Shown here piece after piece: positions 27,343-36,827 of a stretch of DNA of 64,000 bases (its first letter is position 1; each line of letters starts with the position of its first letter). Source of the DNA: Bradyrhizobium iriomotense (GTDB lineage: Bacteria > Pseudomonadota > Alphaproteobacteria > Rhizobiales > Xanthobacteraceae); contig NZ_JAFCLP010000009.1 in NCBI RefSeq assembly GCF_018129405.1, positions 186,001 through 250,000 of the forward strand. The letters run 5' to 3'. A program made the position numbers and the translations under genes. The notes beneath the pieces are model-generated. The model was given only the letters and a program-made list of their open reading frames with translations. It had not been told where the DNA came from and ran no database searches.

Positions 27343-27714
27343 TCAAAGCTCGATCACGCCCCGGCGCGCCGCATGCGCCACCGCATCGGTGCGGCCGGTG
27401 GCATCCAGCTTGTCGAGCAGCGAGCCGACGTGGAATTTCACGGTGTGCACGGAGATGCCGAGCTGACGCGCGATCATCTTGTTGGAGGCGCCTTCGGCCA
27501 TCAGCGCCAGCACGTCGAGCTCCCGCTGCGTCAGCGCGATGTCTTCAGGCATGCTGCGCGCATCGCGGGCGACGACCGTCGCAGCGGCCCGCTCGCCAGG
27601 TGCGGCGAGGCGAATCCCGCTGACATTGCCGAGCAGTGCCGTCAGGCGATCGGCCAGCGCAGGATCGTCGATCTCCAGCGCGAGCACGATCTCGGCCGTG
27701 TTGTCCGCGCTCAC
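27343..27714 (-). CDS. Short LuxR-type DNA-binding protein without a receiver domain
   Basis: The 123-residue protein has a full LuxR/FixJ helix-turn-helix at about 60-120 (LTQRELDVLALMAEGASNKM, then LGISVHTVKFHVGSLLDKL). The 55 residues before it (LALEIDDPALADRLTALLG) look like a shrunken receiver remnant, with no phosphoacceptor aspartate pocket. It is the second gene of a two-gene operon, sharing four bases (27711-27714) with the HtrA-like gene upstream. This constant coupling suggests the two proteins work together. The target is unknown. Confidence 0.82.
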   Translation of the reverse strand: MSADNTAEIVLALEIDDPALADRLTALLGNVSGIRLAAPGERAAATVVARDARSMPEDIALTQRELDVLALMAEGASNKMIARQLGISVHTVKFHVGSLLDKLDATGRTDAVAHAARRGVIEL

Positions 27715-28577
27715 GCCTCCGGCCTCTCGCCGACCGTGACCTTGAAGCTGACCGGCTCGCCGCCGCGGCGCACCGCGACATCGACCACGGCGCCGACGCT
27801 GGCAGGGCCCAGCGTCCGCGACAGCGCGCGCACGCCGGACAGCTTCTGGTCGTTGACGGCCACGATCACGTCGCCCTGGCGGATGCCGGCCGCGGCCGAA
27901 GGACCGGCCTTGTCGACATGCATCACCATCGCGCCGACGCCATCGTCGAGCCGCACCGGCTGGAGCCCGAGGCCGAGATATCCGCGGGCGATGCGGCCGC
28001 GGCTTTCCAGCTGCGGCGCGACGCGCTCGATCGTCGCGGTCGGAATGACGAGCACCCGCCGCGGCCCGAGCACGGCCATGCCGAAGGCGTCACCCGATGC
28101 ATCGAGCGCGAGGCCGCCCTGCTGGCTTTCGCGCAGGCGGACGTCGAGCTCGATCCGGGCATCGATGTCGCCGCCGCGCAAGGAGCGCCAGCCCTTGCCG
28201 GACGCCGATACCATTCCGAGCGCGGCGCTCGGCGTCTCGCGATGGGTGGCGACCACGATCGACAATGCGCCGAGCGGCGGGACTGTGGCATCAAGCTTGA
28301 CCGGCGCGAGCGCGGTGTCAGCGCGCAGCAGCGCGACGTCGGTGGTGTGGTCGCGCCCGGCGATCGTGGCGGCGACCCTGCTGCCGTCGGCGAGGCCGAT
28401 CTCGACCTCGCCCTCGTCGGCCAGCGCCTCGTCGGCGGTGATGACCAGGCCGCTCTTCCAGACGAAGCCGGTTGCGCGGGAGCGATGCGAATGCACGGAG
28501 ACGACGGACGGCGCGGTGCGCGCCACCAATTCCGCGAGCGCGGACGACAGTGAGAACAGGGGACTAAGATCAGTCAT
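27711..28577 (-). CDS. HtrA/DegP-like PDZ protein with a dismantled protease triad (pseudoprotease)
   Basis: The 288-residue protein is a trypsin-like HtrA domain (1-190) plus one PDZ domain (195-280, YLGLGLQPV to ALSRTLGPASVG). Alignment to HtrA motifs puts Glu50 (LVITADEAL) where TNNHVV has the catalytic His, keeps Asp80 (GRDHTTDVALL), and puts Gln153 (ESQQGGLALD) where GNSGGPL has the catalytic Ser. It should not cleave peptides. It also lacks a signal peptide, whereas most HtrA proteins are periplasmic. ATG 28577 follows CAGGAGCCCGCC; the open frame upstream is non-coding. It overlaps the LuxR-type gene downstream by four bases. Confidence 0.82.
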   Translation of the reverse strand: MTDLSPLFSLSSALAELVARTAPSVVSVHSHRSRATGFVWKSGLVITADEALADEGEVEIGLADGSRVAATIAGRDHTTDVALLRADTALAPVKLDATVPPLGALSIVVATHRETPSAALGMVSASGKGWRSLRGGDIDARIELDVRLRESQQGGLALDASGDAFGMAVLGPRRVLVIPTATIERVAPQLESRGRIARGYLGLGLQPVRLDDGVGAMVMHVDKAGPSAAAGIRQGDVIVAVNDQKLSGVRALSRTLGPASVGAVVDVAVRRGGEPVSFKVTVGERPEA

Positions 28578-28794
28578 GGCGGGCTCCTGTAAGTTGTCCT
28601 CAATCTGGGATGCCGCGGGCGATTGCGAAACTGGCCGGGTGGCCAGGACGAGAACCAGGACCAGAACAGGGGACAGGGGCGGGCCTCCGTAGGACCACGG
28701 CCGACGAACATGTGATTGGGAGCGCCTCACGGGAACGTGTAGCAATCCCGAAATTGCGCCCTGTGGCCTCAAGGATTTCAGCGAGCCCTGACTG

Positions 28795-29760
28795 ATGACC
28801 ATCGACCTCACCCGCCGCACCCTGCTTCAACTCGCCGGTGCCACGTCGCTCGCGATGGCGGCCGCAGCCGCGGCGCGTGCCGAGGGCACACCGCAAGGCG
28901 GCGGACCGACCTATGCCAGCCGCACGCCGATGCGGGTCGGCATGGTCACGCTCCGGGTCAAGAATCTCGACAAGGTGGCCGGCTACTACCGCGACGTGAT
29001 CGGCCTCACCGTGATGGAGCGCTCGTCGGCCGCAGCAAGGCTCGGCACGGGCGGCATCACGCTCCTGGTGCTGGAGGCCCGTCCCGATGCCGCGATTGAA
29101 TCGCGCAGCGCCGCCGGCCTCTATCACACCGCCTTCCTGATGCCGACCCGCAAGGACCTCGCGCGCTGGCTGGTTCATGCGGCCTCACATCGCGTGCAGC
29201 TGTCGGGCTTTGCCGATCACCTCGTCAGCGAATCCGTCTATCTCGACGATCCCGAAGGCAACGGCATCGAGGTCTATGCCGATCGCGATCCCTCGCAATG
29301 GCAGTGGAGCGAGGGCAGCGTGAAGATGGCAACCGACGAGCTCAACATCCCCGACCTCTTGTCGCTGACCAATACGCGCGTTCCTGATTATGCCAAGGCG
29401 CCGGACGGGATGCGTGTCGGCCACATGCATCTGCGCGTCGGCGATCTCGCGCAGGCCGAGAGCTTCTATCACGGCACGGTTGGCCTCGACCCGACCCGCA
29501 AGCGCAACGGCGCGGCGTTCCTGTCGTCGGGCCGCTATCACCATCACCTCGGCATGAACGTCTGGCAGAGCCAGGGCGCCGGCCAGCGCGACGATTCCAC
29601 GACCGGTCTCGCCTGGTTCTCGCTGGTGATGGCGAAGCAGGAGCTGCTCGCCGCCCAGGAAGAGCGCCTGCGCAAGAGCGGCGTGAAGGTCACGGCGCTT
29701 GCCGACGGCGTGGAGGCAATCGATCCCTGGGGCACGCGGGTACGCTTGCTCAAGGTTTGA
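28795..29760 (+). CDS. Tat-exported VOC/glyoxalase-superfamily protein, extradiol-dioxygenase-like
   Basis: The 321-residue protein starts with a twin-arginine signal ([17 protein letters not shown], cleavage near Ala28). Two VOC modules follow, at about 45-165 ([20 protein letters not shown], closing [11 protein letters not shown]) and 205-320 ([20 protein letters not shown], closing [10 protein letters not shown]). The layout matches CatE-type catechol 2,3-dioxygenases, where metal ligands are His, His and Glu in the C-terminal module: His near 206 and His in HHHLGMN are present, but the last position lies in DPWGTRVRL and lacks the usual Glu. Activity is uncertain. Export of a folded VOC enzyme is unusual. 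It is divergent from the HtrA-like operon. Confidence 0.78.
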   Translation: MTIDLTRRTLLQLAGATSLAMAAAAAARAEGTPQGGGPTYASRTPMRVGMVTLRVKNLDKVAGYYRDVIGLTVMERSSAAARLGTGGITLLVLEARPDAAIESRSAAGLYHTAFLMPTRKDLARWLVHAASHRVQLSGFADHLVSESVYLDDPEGNGIEVYADRDPSQWQWSEGSVKMATDELNIPDLLSLTNTRVPDYAKAPDGMRVGHMHLRVGDLAQAESFYHGTVGLDPTRKRNGAAFLSSGRYHHHLGMNVWQSQGAGQRDDSTTGLAWFSLVMAKQELLAAQEERLRKSGVKVTALADGVEAIDPWGTRVRLLKV

Positions 29761-29816
29761 TCGCCGGGGCGGGCATTGCTAATACCTCTAGGGTGCCAGC
29801 TTCCGGAGCCCCCGAC

Positions 29817-30692
29817 ATGTCCGAATTCCACGGCGTCTTCCCCTACCTCGTCTCCCCCGTTGATGCCGACGGCACGGTGCGGACGAGCGTGCTCGCAAGG
29901 CTCTGTGACGACCTGATCGGCGCCGGCGTGCATGGACTGACGCCGCTGGGCTCGACCGGCGAGTTCGCCTATCTCAATGCCGCGCAGCGCACCGCGGTCG
30001 TAGAGACCACGATCGAAGCCGCGAAGGGCCGCGTGCCGGTCGTGGCCGGCGTCGCCTCCACCTCGACGGCGGATGCGGTGGCGCAGGCACGGGCCTATCA
30101 GGCACTCGGCGCCGCCGGCATCCTGGCGATCCTGGAGGCTTATTTCCCGCTCTCGGATGTCCAGGTCGAATCCTATTTCCGCGCCATCGCGGATGCCGTG
30201 GACATTCCCGTCGTCATCTACACCAATCCGCAATTCCAGCGCTCCGATCTCACGCTCGACACCATCGCGCGCCTCGCGGAGCATCCGCGCATCGGCTACA
30301 TCAAGGACGCCTCGACCAACACCGGCCGGCTGCTCTCGATCATGAACCGCTGCGGCGATGCCTTGCGCGTGTTCTCGGCATCCGCCCATATCCCGGCGGC
30401 GGTGATGCTGATCGGCGGGCTCGGCTGGATGGCGGGCCCGGCCTGCATCATCCCGCGCCAGAGCGTGGCTCTCTACGACCTCTGCAAGGCCGGCCGCTGG
30501 GACGAGGCCATGACGCTCCAGCGCCGGCTGTGGCGCATCAACGAGGCCTTCGCCCGCTTCAACCTCGCCGCCTGCATCAAGGCCGGGCTTTCGATCCAGG
30601 GCTACGACGTCGGCGATCCCGTCCCGCCGCAGGCCGCGCTGACGGCCGATGCGCGCAGGGTCGTGGAAGCGGCGCTGAGAGAGCTGGCATAG
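29817..30692 (+). CDS. Dihydrodipicolinate synthase/N-acetylneuraminate lyase family aldolase
   Basis: The 291-residue protein has the DapA-family TIM barrel: PLGSTGEF at 43-50 binds the pyruvate carboxylate, Tyr135 in VIYTNP is the proton relay, and Lys163 in GYIKDAS forms the Schiff base. It lacks features that would mark true DapA, and its isolated position argues for a catabolic aldolase or dehydratase acting on a keto acid. The frame is open from 29757, but ATG 29817 after CCGGAGCCCCCGAC is the normal start. A family A repeat follows. Confidence 0.88.
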   Translation: MSEFHGVFPYLVSPVDADGTVRTSVLARLCDDLIGAGVHGLTPLGSTGEFAYLNAAQRTAVVETTIEAAKGRVPVVAGVASTSTADAVAQARAYQALGAAGILAILEAYFPLSDVQVESYFRAIADAVDIPVVIYTNPQFQRSDLTLDTIARLAEHPRIGYIKDASTNTGRLLSIMNRCGDALRVFSASAHIPAAVMLIGGLGWMAGPACIIPRQSVALYDLCKAGRWDEAMTLQRRLWRINEAFARFNLAACIKAGLSIQGYDVGDPVPPQAALTADARRVVEAALRELA

Positions 30693-30698
30693 CGAGCC

Positions 30699-30778
30699 GT
30701 CATTCCGGGGCGGTCCGAAGGACCGAGCCCGGAATCTCGAGATTCCGGGTCTGGTCCTTCGGACCATCCCGGAATGAC
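30699..30778. repeat. Intergenic palindromic repeat, family A
   Basis: The ends GTCATTCCGGGGCGGTCCG and CCATCCCGGAATGAC are inverted, and the core GGAATCTCGAGATTCC is intact. An extra GGTCCGAAGGACC/GGTCCTTCGGACC pair makes this copy highly self-complementary. It starts a few bases after the aldolase stop and may help termination. Confidence 0.85.
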
Positions 30779-30896
30779 GATCCCAACGGCATGCCGAAAT
30801 CGTGGATATCCCGCCCAAAACCGCGGCTGGCCTGCCCCTGATCGATCCGCTAAAAGGCAGCCCGCAATTTCGAAAAGACCCTGAGGACCCCACGGA

Positions 30897-33218
30897 ATGA
30901 ACATTCTTCCCGGCAATTTGCGTTTCGGAGCGGGCCAGCCCGTCAAGCGTTTGGAAGACCAGCGGCTGCTGACCGGGAAGGGGCAATTCATCGACGACAA
31001 GCCGGAAGACGGCGCGCTGTGGTTGCATGTGCTGCGCTCGCCGCACGCGCACGCGAAGATCGTCTCGATCGACACCAGCGCCGCGGCTGCGATGCCCGGC
31101 GTCACCGCGGTCTACACCGGCGCTGACCTTCTCAAGGACGACATCGGCGCCATCCCGACCTTGAGCATCTTCAAGCGCCCCGACGGCAAGCCGATGACGG
31201 TGCCGCCGCGCCGCCTGCTCGCCCATGAGATCGTGCGCTACGCCGGCGAAGCGGTGGCAGCCGTGGTGGCGGCCTCTCGCGCGGAAGCACAGAGCGCGAC
31301 TGAGGCGATCGTGGTCGAATACGACGTGCAGCCCGCGGTGGTCGATCCGGTCGAGGCGGTCAAGCCCGGCACGCCCGTGGTGTGGCCGGAGGCGCCCGAC
31401 AACATCGTTGGCGCGATGGCTTACGGCGACGCTGCCAAGGTCGATGAGGCCTTTGCCAAGGCCGCGCACACCGTCGAGCTCGATCTCGTCAGCCAGCGCC
31501 TCGTGCCCTCCGCGATGGAGCCGCGCTCGACCATTGCCGAGATCGACAAGAAGACCGGCCGCCTCCTCCTGCATGTGCAGTCGCAGACGCCGGCCTCGAC
31601 CCGCGACGTCCTCGCCGAAGCCGTGCTCAAGCGTCCGAAGGACAGCGTGCGCGTGCTGGTCGGCGATATCGGCGGCGGCTTCGGCCAGAAGACCAACCTC
31701 TATCCCGAGGACGGCATCGTCGCCTATGCCGCGACCAAGCTGAACAGGAAGATCCGCTGGCGCGGCGACCGCACCGACGAGTTCGTCGGCGGCACCCATG
31801 GCCGCGATCTCACTTCGACGGCCTCCTTCGCGCTGGATGAGAAGGGCAAGGTGCTGGCCTATCGCGTCAAGTCGATCGGCTGCACCGGGGCGTACTCCTC
31901 AGGCGCTGCCAACATCATTCCTTTGGTGCTCGGACCGTTCGTGCAGACCGGCGTCTACGACCTGCCGCTGGTGCATTTCGAGGTGCAGTCGGTGATGACC
32001 CACACCGCGCCCGTCGGGGCCTATCGCGGCGCCGGCCGGCCCGAGGCGGTCTTCATCGTCGAGCGCCTGTTCGACGCTGCCGCGCGAAAGATCGGCATGG
32101 ACCCGCGCGCCATCCGCAAAGCCAACTATATCAAGCCGGCGCAGCTGCCCTACACCAACGCGGCCGGCCAGGTTTACGATTCCGGCGCCTTCGCCCACAT
32201 GCTCGACCGTGCCGTGAAGCTCGCCGATTGGGACGGCTTTGCCGCGCGCAAGAAGGCGGCCAAGAAGAAGGGCATGCTCTACGGCCGCGGGCTCACCTCC
32301 TACATCGAATGGACCGGCGGCCGCGCGCATACCGAGAAGGTCAGCCTGCACGCGACCTCGCAGGGGCGCGTCGTGCTGCATTCCGGCACCATGGCGATGG
32401 GGCAGGGCTTGCAGACCACCTACACCCAGATGATCTCCGACTCGCTCGGCATTCCCCTCGACAAGATCGATGTCGTCCAGGGCGACACCGATCTGGCCAT
32501 GGGTTTTGGCAGCGTCGGCTCGCGCTCGCTGTTCGTCGGCGGCACGGCAGTCGCGGTCTCCTCCAACGATCTGATCCAGAAGGCGCGCGAGAAGGCGGCC
32601 AACGTGCTGGAGACCTCGGTCGAGGACATCGAGTATCAGGGCGGCATGCTCACCGTGGTCGGCACCGACCGCCGCATCAGCCTGTTCGATCTCGCCGAGA
32701 AGGAGAGCGGCGCCAAGCTCAGCGTCGATTCCGAAGGCGAGGTGGATGGACCGAGCTGGCCGAACGGCACGCATATCTGCGAGGTCGAGATCGACCCGGA
32801 GACCGGCGTGTCCAAGGTCGTGCGCTACACCACCGTCGACGACGTCGGCGTCGCCGTGAACCCGATGCTGGTCACCGGCCAGATCCATGGCGGCGTCGCG
32901 CAAGGCATCGGCCAGGCGCTGTATGAGGGCGTCTCCTACGATGCCGACGGCCAGCTTCTCACCGCGAGCTACCAGGACTACTGCATCCCGCGCGCCGACG
33001 ACGTGCCGCCGATCGTGGTGACGCTCGACGACACCGCGCCCTGCCGCACCAATCCGCTCGGCGCCAAGGGCTGCGGCGAATCCGGCGCCATCGGCGGCCC
33101 TCCTTGCGTCACCAACGGCGTGATGGACGCGCTCGCCGAGCTCGGCATCACCCAGCTGAATACGCCGCTGACGCCGCAGAAGATCTGGCAAGCGATCAGG
33201 GATGCGAAGGCGGGGTAG
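30897..33218 (+). CDS. Xanthine-dehydrogenase-family molybdopterin-binding large subunit (form II CoxL-like)
   Basis: The 773-residue protein is a molybdenum hydroxylase catalytic subunit. AYRGAGR at 375-381 is the form II signature, rather than the AMXCSFR of true CO dehydrogenase, and the catalytic glutamate is Glu728 in [18 protein letters not shown] binds the cofactor. Such enzymes hydroxylate aldehydes, purines or other heterocycles, and normally need FAD and [2Fe-2S] subunits. Neither partner gene adjoins it: an aldolase lies upstream and an acyl-CoA dehydrogenase operon converges downstream. It must borrow partners encoded elsewhere or be a lone paralogue. Confidence 0.88.
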   Translation: MNILPGNLRFGAGQPVKRLEDQRLLTGKGQFIDDKPEDGALWLHVLRSPHAHAKIVSIDTSAAAAMPGVTAVYTGADLLKDDIGAIPTLSIFKRPDGKPMTVPPRRLLAHEIVRYAGEAVAAVVAASRAEAQSATEAIVVEYDVQPAVVDPVEAVKPGTPVVWPEAPDNIVGAMAYGDAAKVDEAFAKAAHTVELDLVSQRLVPSAMEPRSTIAEIDKKTGRLLLHVQSQTPASTRDVLAEAVLKRPKDSVRVLVGDIGGGFGQKTNLYPEDGIVAYAATKLNRKIRWRGDRTDEFVGGTHGRDLTSTASFALDEKGKVLAYRVKSIGCTGAYSSGAANIIPLVLGPFVQTGVYDLPLVHFEVQSVMTHTAPVGAYRGAGRPEAVFIVERLFDAAARKIGMDPRAIRKANYIKPAQLPYTNAAGQVYDSGAFAHMLDRAVKLADWDGFAARKKAAKKKGMLYGRGLTSYIEWTGGRAHTEKVSLHATSQGRVVLHSGTMAMGQGLQTTYTQMISDSLGIPLDKIDVVQGDTDLAMGFGSVGSRSLFVGGTAVAVSSNDLIQKAREKAANVLETSVEDIEYQGGMLTVVGTDRRISLFDLAEKESGAKLSVDSEGEVDGPSWPNGTHICEVEIDPETGVSKVVRYTTVDDVGVAVNPMLVTGQIHGGVAQGIGQALYEGVSYDADGQLLTASYQDYCIPRADDVPPIVVTLDDTAPCRTNPLGAKGCGESGAIGGPPCVTNGVMDALAELGITQLNTPLTPQKIWQAIRDAKAG

Positions 33219-33260
33219 GGGCAACACTCTGTTACGCGGGCTATTGCGACAAACTCCGCT

Positions 33261-33416
33261 GTCGTCCCGGCCAAGCGCGCCATAAGCGCGCGCCGATCCG
33301 GGACCCATAACCACAGGGAGTGGTTGTGGCGCGAAGTCGGTAACTCCGAATCCCCGTAACCACACCCGCCTGTGGTTATGGGTCCCGGATCTGCGCTTAC
33401 GCTTGTCCGGGACGAC
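33261..33416. repeat. Intergenic inverted repeat, family C
   Basis: GTCGTCCCGGCCAAGCG at the left is inverted as CGCTTGTCCGGGACGAC at the right, and inside, GGGACCCATAACCACAGG faces CCTGTGGTTATGGGTCCC. Copies lie at 43120-43275 and 52311-52462. It separates two convergent genes and may end both transcripts. Confidence 0.88.
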
Positions 33417-33443
33417 GGCGGAGAATGAGGCGACTGCTGGGGG

Positions 33444-34640
33444 CTAAATCCCCAGCATCATCTTCGCGATGATGTCGCGCTGGATCTCCGAGGTACCGCC
33501 GAAGATCGTATAGGCGCGGCCGTTGAGATATTCCGGTACCACCGTCAGCATGTCCTCCGGGATCGCCGGCTCGTGGTTGAGCCTGTAGAGTGGACGCATC
33601 GGCTCGACGGCGAGTGCGTCGTGGCCGATCACGTCGACTCCCAGCCGCGTCACGGCCTGGCGGATCTCGCTGTTGCGCAGCTTCAGGATCGACGACACCG
33701 CGCCGGGATTCTGTCCGGTCTGCAGCGCCGAGAGCACGCGCAGCTCCGTCATCTCCAGCGCGTCGATGTCGACCTCGACCTCCGAGATGCGCGTTGCGAT
33801 GTCAGCGCTGTCGATCGCGCGTCCGGTTAAATCGGATGCAGCAAGATCGGCGATGGCCTTCAACCCTTCGCGCAGCTTGGCCGAGGCAATGCCGGAGCCG
33901 CGCTCGAACTCGAGCAGGTATTTGCCGTAGGTCCAGCCCTTGCCTTCCTCGCCGACCCGGTTGGCCACGGGCACGCGCACGTCGTCGAAGAACACCTGGT
34001 TGACCTCGTGGTCGCCGCCGATGGTGAGGATCGGGCGCGTCTTGATGCCCGGCGTCTTCATGTCGATCAGGATGAAGCTGATGCCGTCCTGCTGTCGTGG
34101 CCCGTCGCTGGTGCGCACCAGCGCGAACATGCGGTTGGCGTGATGGGCATGCGTGGTCCAGATTTTTGTGCCGTTGATGATGTAGTCGTCGCCGTCGCGC
34201 ACCGCGCGCGTCTTCAGCGAGGAGAGGTCGGAGCCGGAGCCGGGCTCGGAATAGCCCTGGCACCAATAGTCCTCGCCGGAGAGAATCCGCGGCAAATAGA
34301 AGTTCTTCTGCTCGGGGCTGCCGAAGCCGATGATGACGGGCCCGACCATCTTCACGCCCATCACGTTGACGTTGGGCACGCCCGCGCGCGCGGATTCGGT
34401 CTCAAAAATCCAGCGCTGCGCCGGCGTCCAGGCGGGGCCGCCATATTCGACCGGCCAGCCCGGCGCGCCCCAGCCCTGCTTGTGCAGCGCGCGCTGCCAG
34501 GCCATGCCGATGTCAGGATCGGAGAACACCGATGGCGTCAGCGCGGTGGCGCGCTTCATCTCCTCAGTGAGATTCTTGGCGATGAAGCCGCGCACCTCGC
34601 TCTGGAAGGCGCGCTCCTCGGCATTGAACGTGAGGTCCAT
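33444..34640 (-). CDS. Acyl-CoA dehydrogenase (third gene of the operon)
   Basis: The 398-residue flavoenzyme has the FadE-type pattern: [17 protein letters not shown] binds FAD and acyl-Co[13 protein letters not shown] forms the middle beta-domain, and [21 protein letters not shown] is the C-terminal flavin-contacting helix. The usual GGxGxxxEYP active-site glutamate motif is not obvious; the corresponding stretch is [13 protein letters not shown]. It lies 15 bases after another acyl-CoA dehydrogenase gene, and paired unequal dehydrogenases of this sort often form heterotetramers with one catalytic subunit. It would introduce a double bond in an acyl-CoA thioester. Confidence 0.9.
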   Translation of the reverse strand: MDLTFNAEERAFQSEVRGFIAKNLTEEMKRATALTPSVFSDPDIGMAWQRALHKQGWGAPGWPVEYGGPAWTPAQRWIFETESARAGVPNVNVMGVKMVGPVIIGFGSPEQKNFYLPRILSGEDYWCQGYSEPGSGSDLSSLKTRAVRDGDDYIINGTKIWTTHAHHANRMFALVRTSDGPRQQDGISFILIDMKTPGIKTRPILTIGGDHEVNQVFFDDVRVPVANRVGEEGKGWTYGKYLLEFERGSGIASAKLREGLKAIADLAASDLTGRAIDSADIATRISEVEVDIDALEMTELRVLSALQTGQNPGAVSSILKLRNSEIRQAVTRLGVDVIGHDALAVEPMRPLYRLNHEPAIPEDMLTVVPEYLNGRAYTIFGGTSEIQRDIIAKMMLGI

Positions 34641-34655
34641 GAGGCTCTCCCAGTG

Positions 34656-35795
34656 TCAGGCCGTGCGGCCGAGCTGCGCGTGGCGGGCATAATGATGCGC
34701 GCTGCCGCCGAACAGCGTGTCGAAGGCGACCAGCCGCTTGAAATAGGCGCCGACCTCGAGCTCCTCGGTGACGCCCATGCCGCCGTGAAGCTGGATCGAC
34801 TGCTCGCCGACGAAGCGCGCGCATTTGCCGATCTTCGCCTTCGCACCCGACGCGGCGCGCGCCCGTTCGACCGGCGCGACGTCCACCTTCAACGCAGCCC
34901 GCAGCGCCATCGAACGCGCCTCGTCGACCTGCATCGCCATGTCGGCGAGGCGGTGGCGGATCACCTGGTTGGCCGAGAGCGGCCGGCCGAACTGTTTTCG
35001 GATCTTGGTGTATTCGAGCGTGGTGTCCAGCAGCGTCTGCATGATGCCGACGGCTTCCGCCCCTAACGCCGCCATGGCGCGGTCGACGGCCCATTCGATC
35101 GCGGGCAGCGCATCGTGGCCGTCGCCGAGCAGGGCGTCTTCAGGCAGATGCACGTCCGATAGTTCGATGTTGCAGGCGTGCCCGCCGCCGAGTCGAGGAT
35201 AGTCGCTGATGATAAGGCTAGGTGCCGTCGCCGGGACCAGGAACAGACCGATCCGCCCCGACGGGCCGTGATGATCATGGAGATGCGCGGAGACGATGAT
35301 CTCATCGGCGGCGTGCCCGTCGAGCACGGCAATCTTGTTCCCGGCAAGGCGCCAGCCTTGCGCCGTCTTGTTGGCGACAGTCGCGACCTTGGCGAGATCG
35401 AACCGCGCAGCGCGCTCGGAATGCGCAAAGGCGAGCTTCAACGATCCATCCGCGATCTTCGGCAGGCTCGCCTGCTTCTGCGCTGGGCGGCCGCATCTGT
35501 CGATCAGCGCCGCGCCCAGCACCACCGTTGCCACATAAGGCTCGGACACCAGCCCACGCCCGAAGGCTTCCATCAAGATGCCGATCTCGACCGCGCCGCC
35601 GCCAAGCCCGCCGAACTCTTCCGCGACCGGCAACGCCAGCCAGCCGAGCTCGGCGAACTGCTTCCAAACTGCCGGGCTGTATCCGAGCGGATCGTTCGCC
35701 ATCTTGCGGCGGTGATCGGCATCGTAGCTTTCGGCCACGAAGCGTTCCGCGCTCTCGCGCAGCAGCCGCTGCTCGTCACTGAGGTTCAGGTCCAT
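34656..35795 (-). CDS. Acyl-CoA dehydrogenase (second gene of the operon)
   Basis: The 379-residue protein has the acyl-CoA dehydrogenase helical N-domain, a short middle domain with weaker motifs (FAHSERAARFDLAKV) and a C-domain with RKQFGRPLSANQVIRHRLADM and QLHGGMGVTEELEVGAYFKR, where the glutamate pair provides a candidate base. It differs from its neighbour at 33444 in both halves, so the two are not a recent duplication. It starts five bases after the crotonase stop. The pair probably make a heteromeric dehydrogenase acting on a branched, cyclic or aromatic acyl-CoA. Confidence 0.9.
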   Translation of the reverse strand: MDLNLSDEQRLLRESAERFVAESYDADHRRKMANDPLGYSPAVWKQFAELGWLALPVAEEFGGLGGGAVEIGILMEAFGRGLVSEPYVATVVLGAALIDRCGRPAQKQASLPKIADGSLKLAFAHSERAARFDLAKVATVANKTAQGWRLAGNKIAVLDGHAADEIIVSAHLHDHHGPSGRIGLFLVPATAPSLIISDYPRLGGGHACNIELSDVHLPEDALLGDGHDALPAIEWAVDRAMAALGAEAVGIMQTLLDTTLEYTKIRKQFGRPLSANQVIRHRLADMAMQVDEARSMALRAALKVDVAPVERARAASGAKAKIGKCARFVGEQSIQLHGGMGVTEELEVGAYFKRLVAFDTLFGGSAHHYARHAQLGRTA

Positions 35796-35800
35796 CGCAT

Positions 35801-36655
35801 CTACTCCGCGGCCGCCGGCGGCTTGCGCACGGAGGGATGCAAGCCGGATGGATCGACGATCATGCCGAACTCCTGGAGATTATGGGCGTGACAGAGCTGA
35901 TGCAGCGCAAAGGCCTGGTCGATCGCGGCGGGCTGGCCCATCACGTCGACCGAGCGATTCACCGCTTCCTTGGTCAGCTTCAACGCGAAGGACGGTTTTG
36001 CTGCGATCCGGCGCGCCAGCTCCAGCACGCGTGCCGACAGCTCCGTGCGCGGCACGACCTGGTTGACCATGCCGAGCTGGTGCGCCTCCTCGGCGCTCCA
36101 GCTGTCGGCGGTGAACAAAAATTCCTTGGCCTTGCGCGGCCCGAGCTCCCAGGGATGCACGAACCATTCGACGCCGCAGACGCCCATGGTGACGACGGGA
36201 TCGCAGAACTGCGCATCGTCGCTGGCGACGATGAGGTCGCAGGCCCAGGCCAGCATCAAGCCGCCCGCGATGCACTTGCCGTGCACTTCGGCAATCATCG
36301 GCTTGGCGAGATTGCGCCAGCGCCGCGTGATCTGGAGATAGATTTCCTGCTCGCGCGCGAAGCGGCCATGGGCATTGGGCTCGGCAAAACCGCCCCAATT
36401 TCCGATCGGCGGGAAATCCGTGCCCGCGGTGTTCTTGCCGCCAGGACGCAGATCGTGGCCCGACGAGAAGTGCGGGCCGCTGCCGGCGAGAATGATGACC
36501 TTGACCGCATCGTCCTGCACCGCCGCATCGAAGGCGGCGTTGAGGTCGTAGGTCATCTGCAGGTTCTGCGCGTTGCGCGCCTCGGGCCGGTTCATCACGA
36601 CCCGGGTGATCGCCGGCTCCGGCCGCTCCACGAGGATGGTCTCGAACGAGGACAT
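35801..36655 (-). CDS. Crotonase-fold protein lacking both enoyl-CoA hydratase glutamates
   Basis: The 284-residue protein has the crotonase fold with oxyanion-hole segments GPHFSSGHDL (60-69) and GKCIAGGLMLAWACD (126-140). In enoyl-CoA hydratase the two catalytic glutamates lie in GGGCELA and QPEI; here those positions are Met134 (GGLMLA) and Val154 (DPVV). Ordinary hydration is therefore unlikely, and another crotonase reaction (isomerase, hydrolase, lyase) or a substrate-specific variant is expected. ATG 36655 follows AGGGGGAACGCC. It is the first gene of the three-gene operon with two acyl-CoA dehydrogenases. Confidence 0.85.
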   Translation of the reverse strand: MSSFETILVERPEPAITRVVMNRPEARNAQNLQMTYDLNAAFDAAVQDDAVKVIILAGSGPHFSSGHDLRPGGKNTAGTDFPPIGNWGGFAEPNAHGRFAREQEIYLQITRRWRNLAKPMIAEVHGKCIAGGLMLAWACDLIVASDDAQFCDPVVTMGVCGVEWFVHPWELGPRKAKEFLFTADSWSAEEAHQLGMVNQVVPRTELSARVLELARRIAAKPSFALKLTKEAVNRSVDVMGQPAAIDQAFALHQLCHAHNLQEFGMIVDPSGLHPSVRKPPAAAE

Positions 36656-36787
36656 GGCGTTCCCCCTGGCGTTTCCATTTCGTCTTATTGTTTCGTCGAG
36701 TTGACTATGTCGGCCGGTGATAGGCAAGAGGCTTGCGTCAGTCGGCTGCTTTTCGCGTCTCCAAGAGGTCTGGCGTCTCGCGCGCTC

Positions 36788-36810
36788 AATCTGGTAGTTT
36801 GCGCCAGATT
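36788..36810. promoter_or_regulatory. Dyad upstream of lemA
   Basis: AATCTGG (36788-36794) is mirrored by CCAGATT (36804-36810) around nine bases, and it ends just before the lemA ribosome site CGGGAGAAATTTA. It may be an operator or a small leader hairpin. Confidence 0.3.
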
Positions 36811-36827
36811 CCACCGGGAGAAATTTA

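Noticed and set aside
28578-28820. N-terminal extension of the HtrA-like protein with a VLVLVLVLA stretch as a signal peptide
   Set aside because: The extension has no plausible start with a ribosome site, while ATG 28577 follows CAGGAGCCCGCC. The hydrophobic run is only nine residues.
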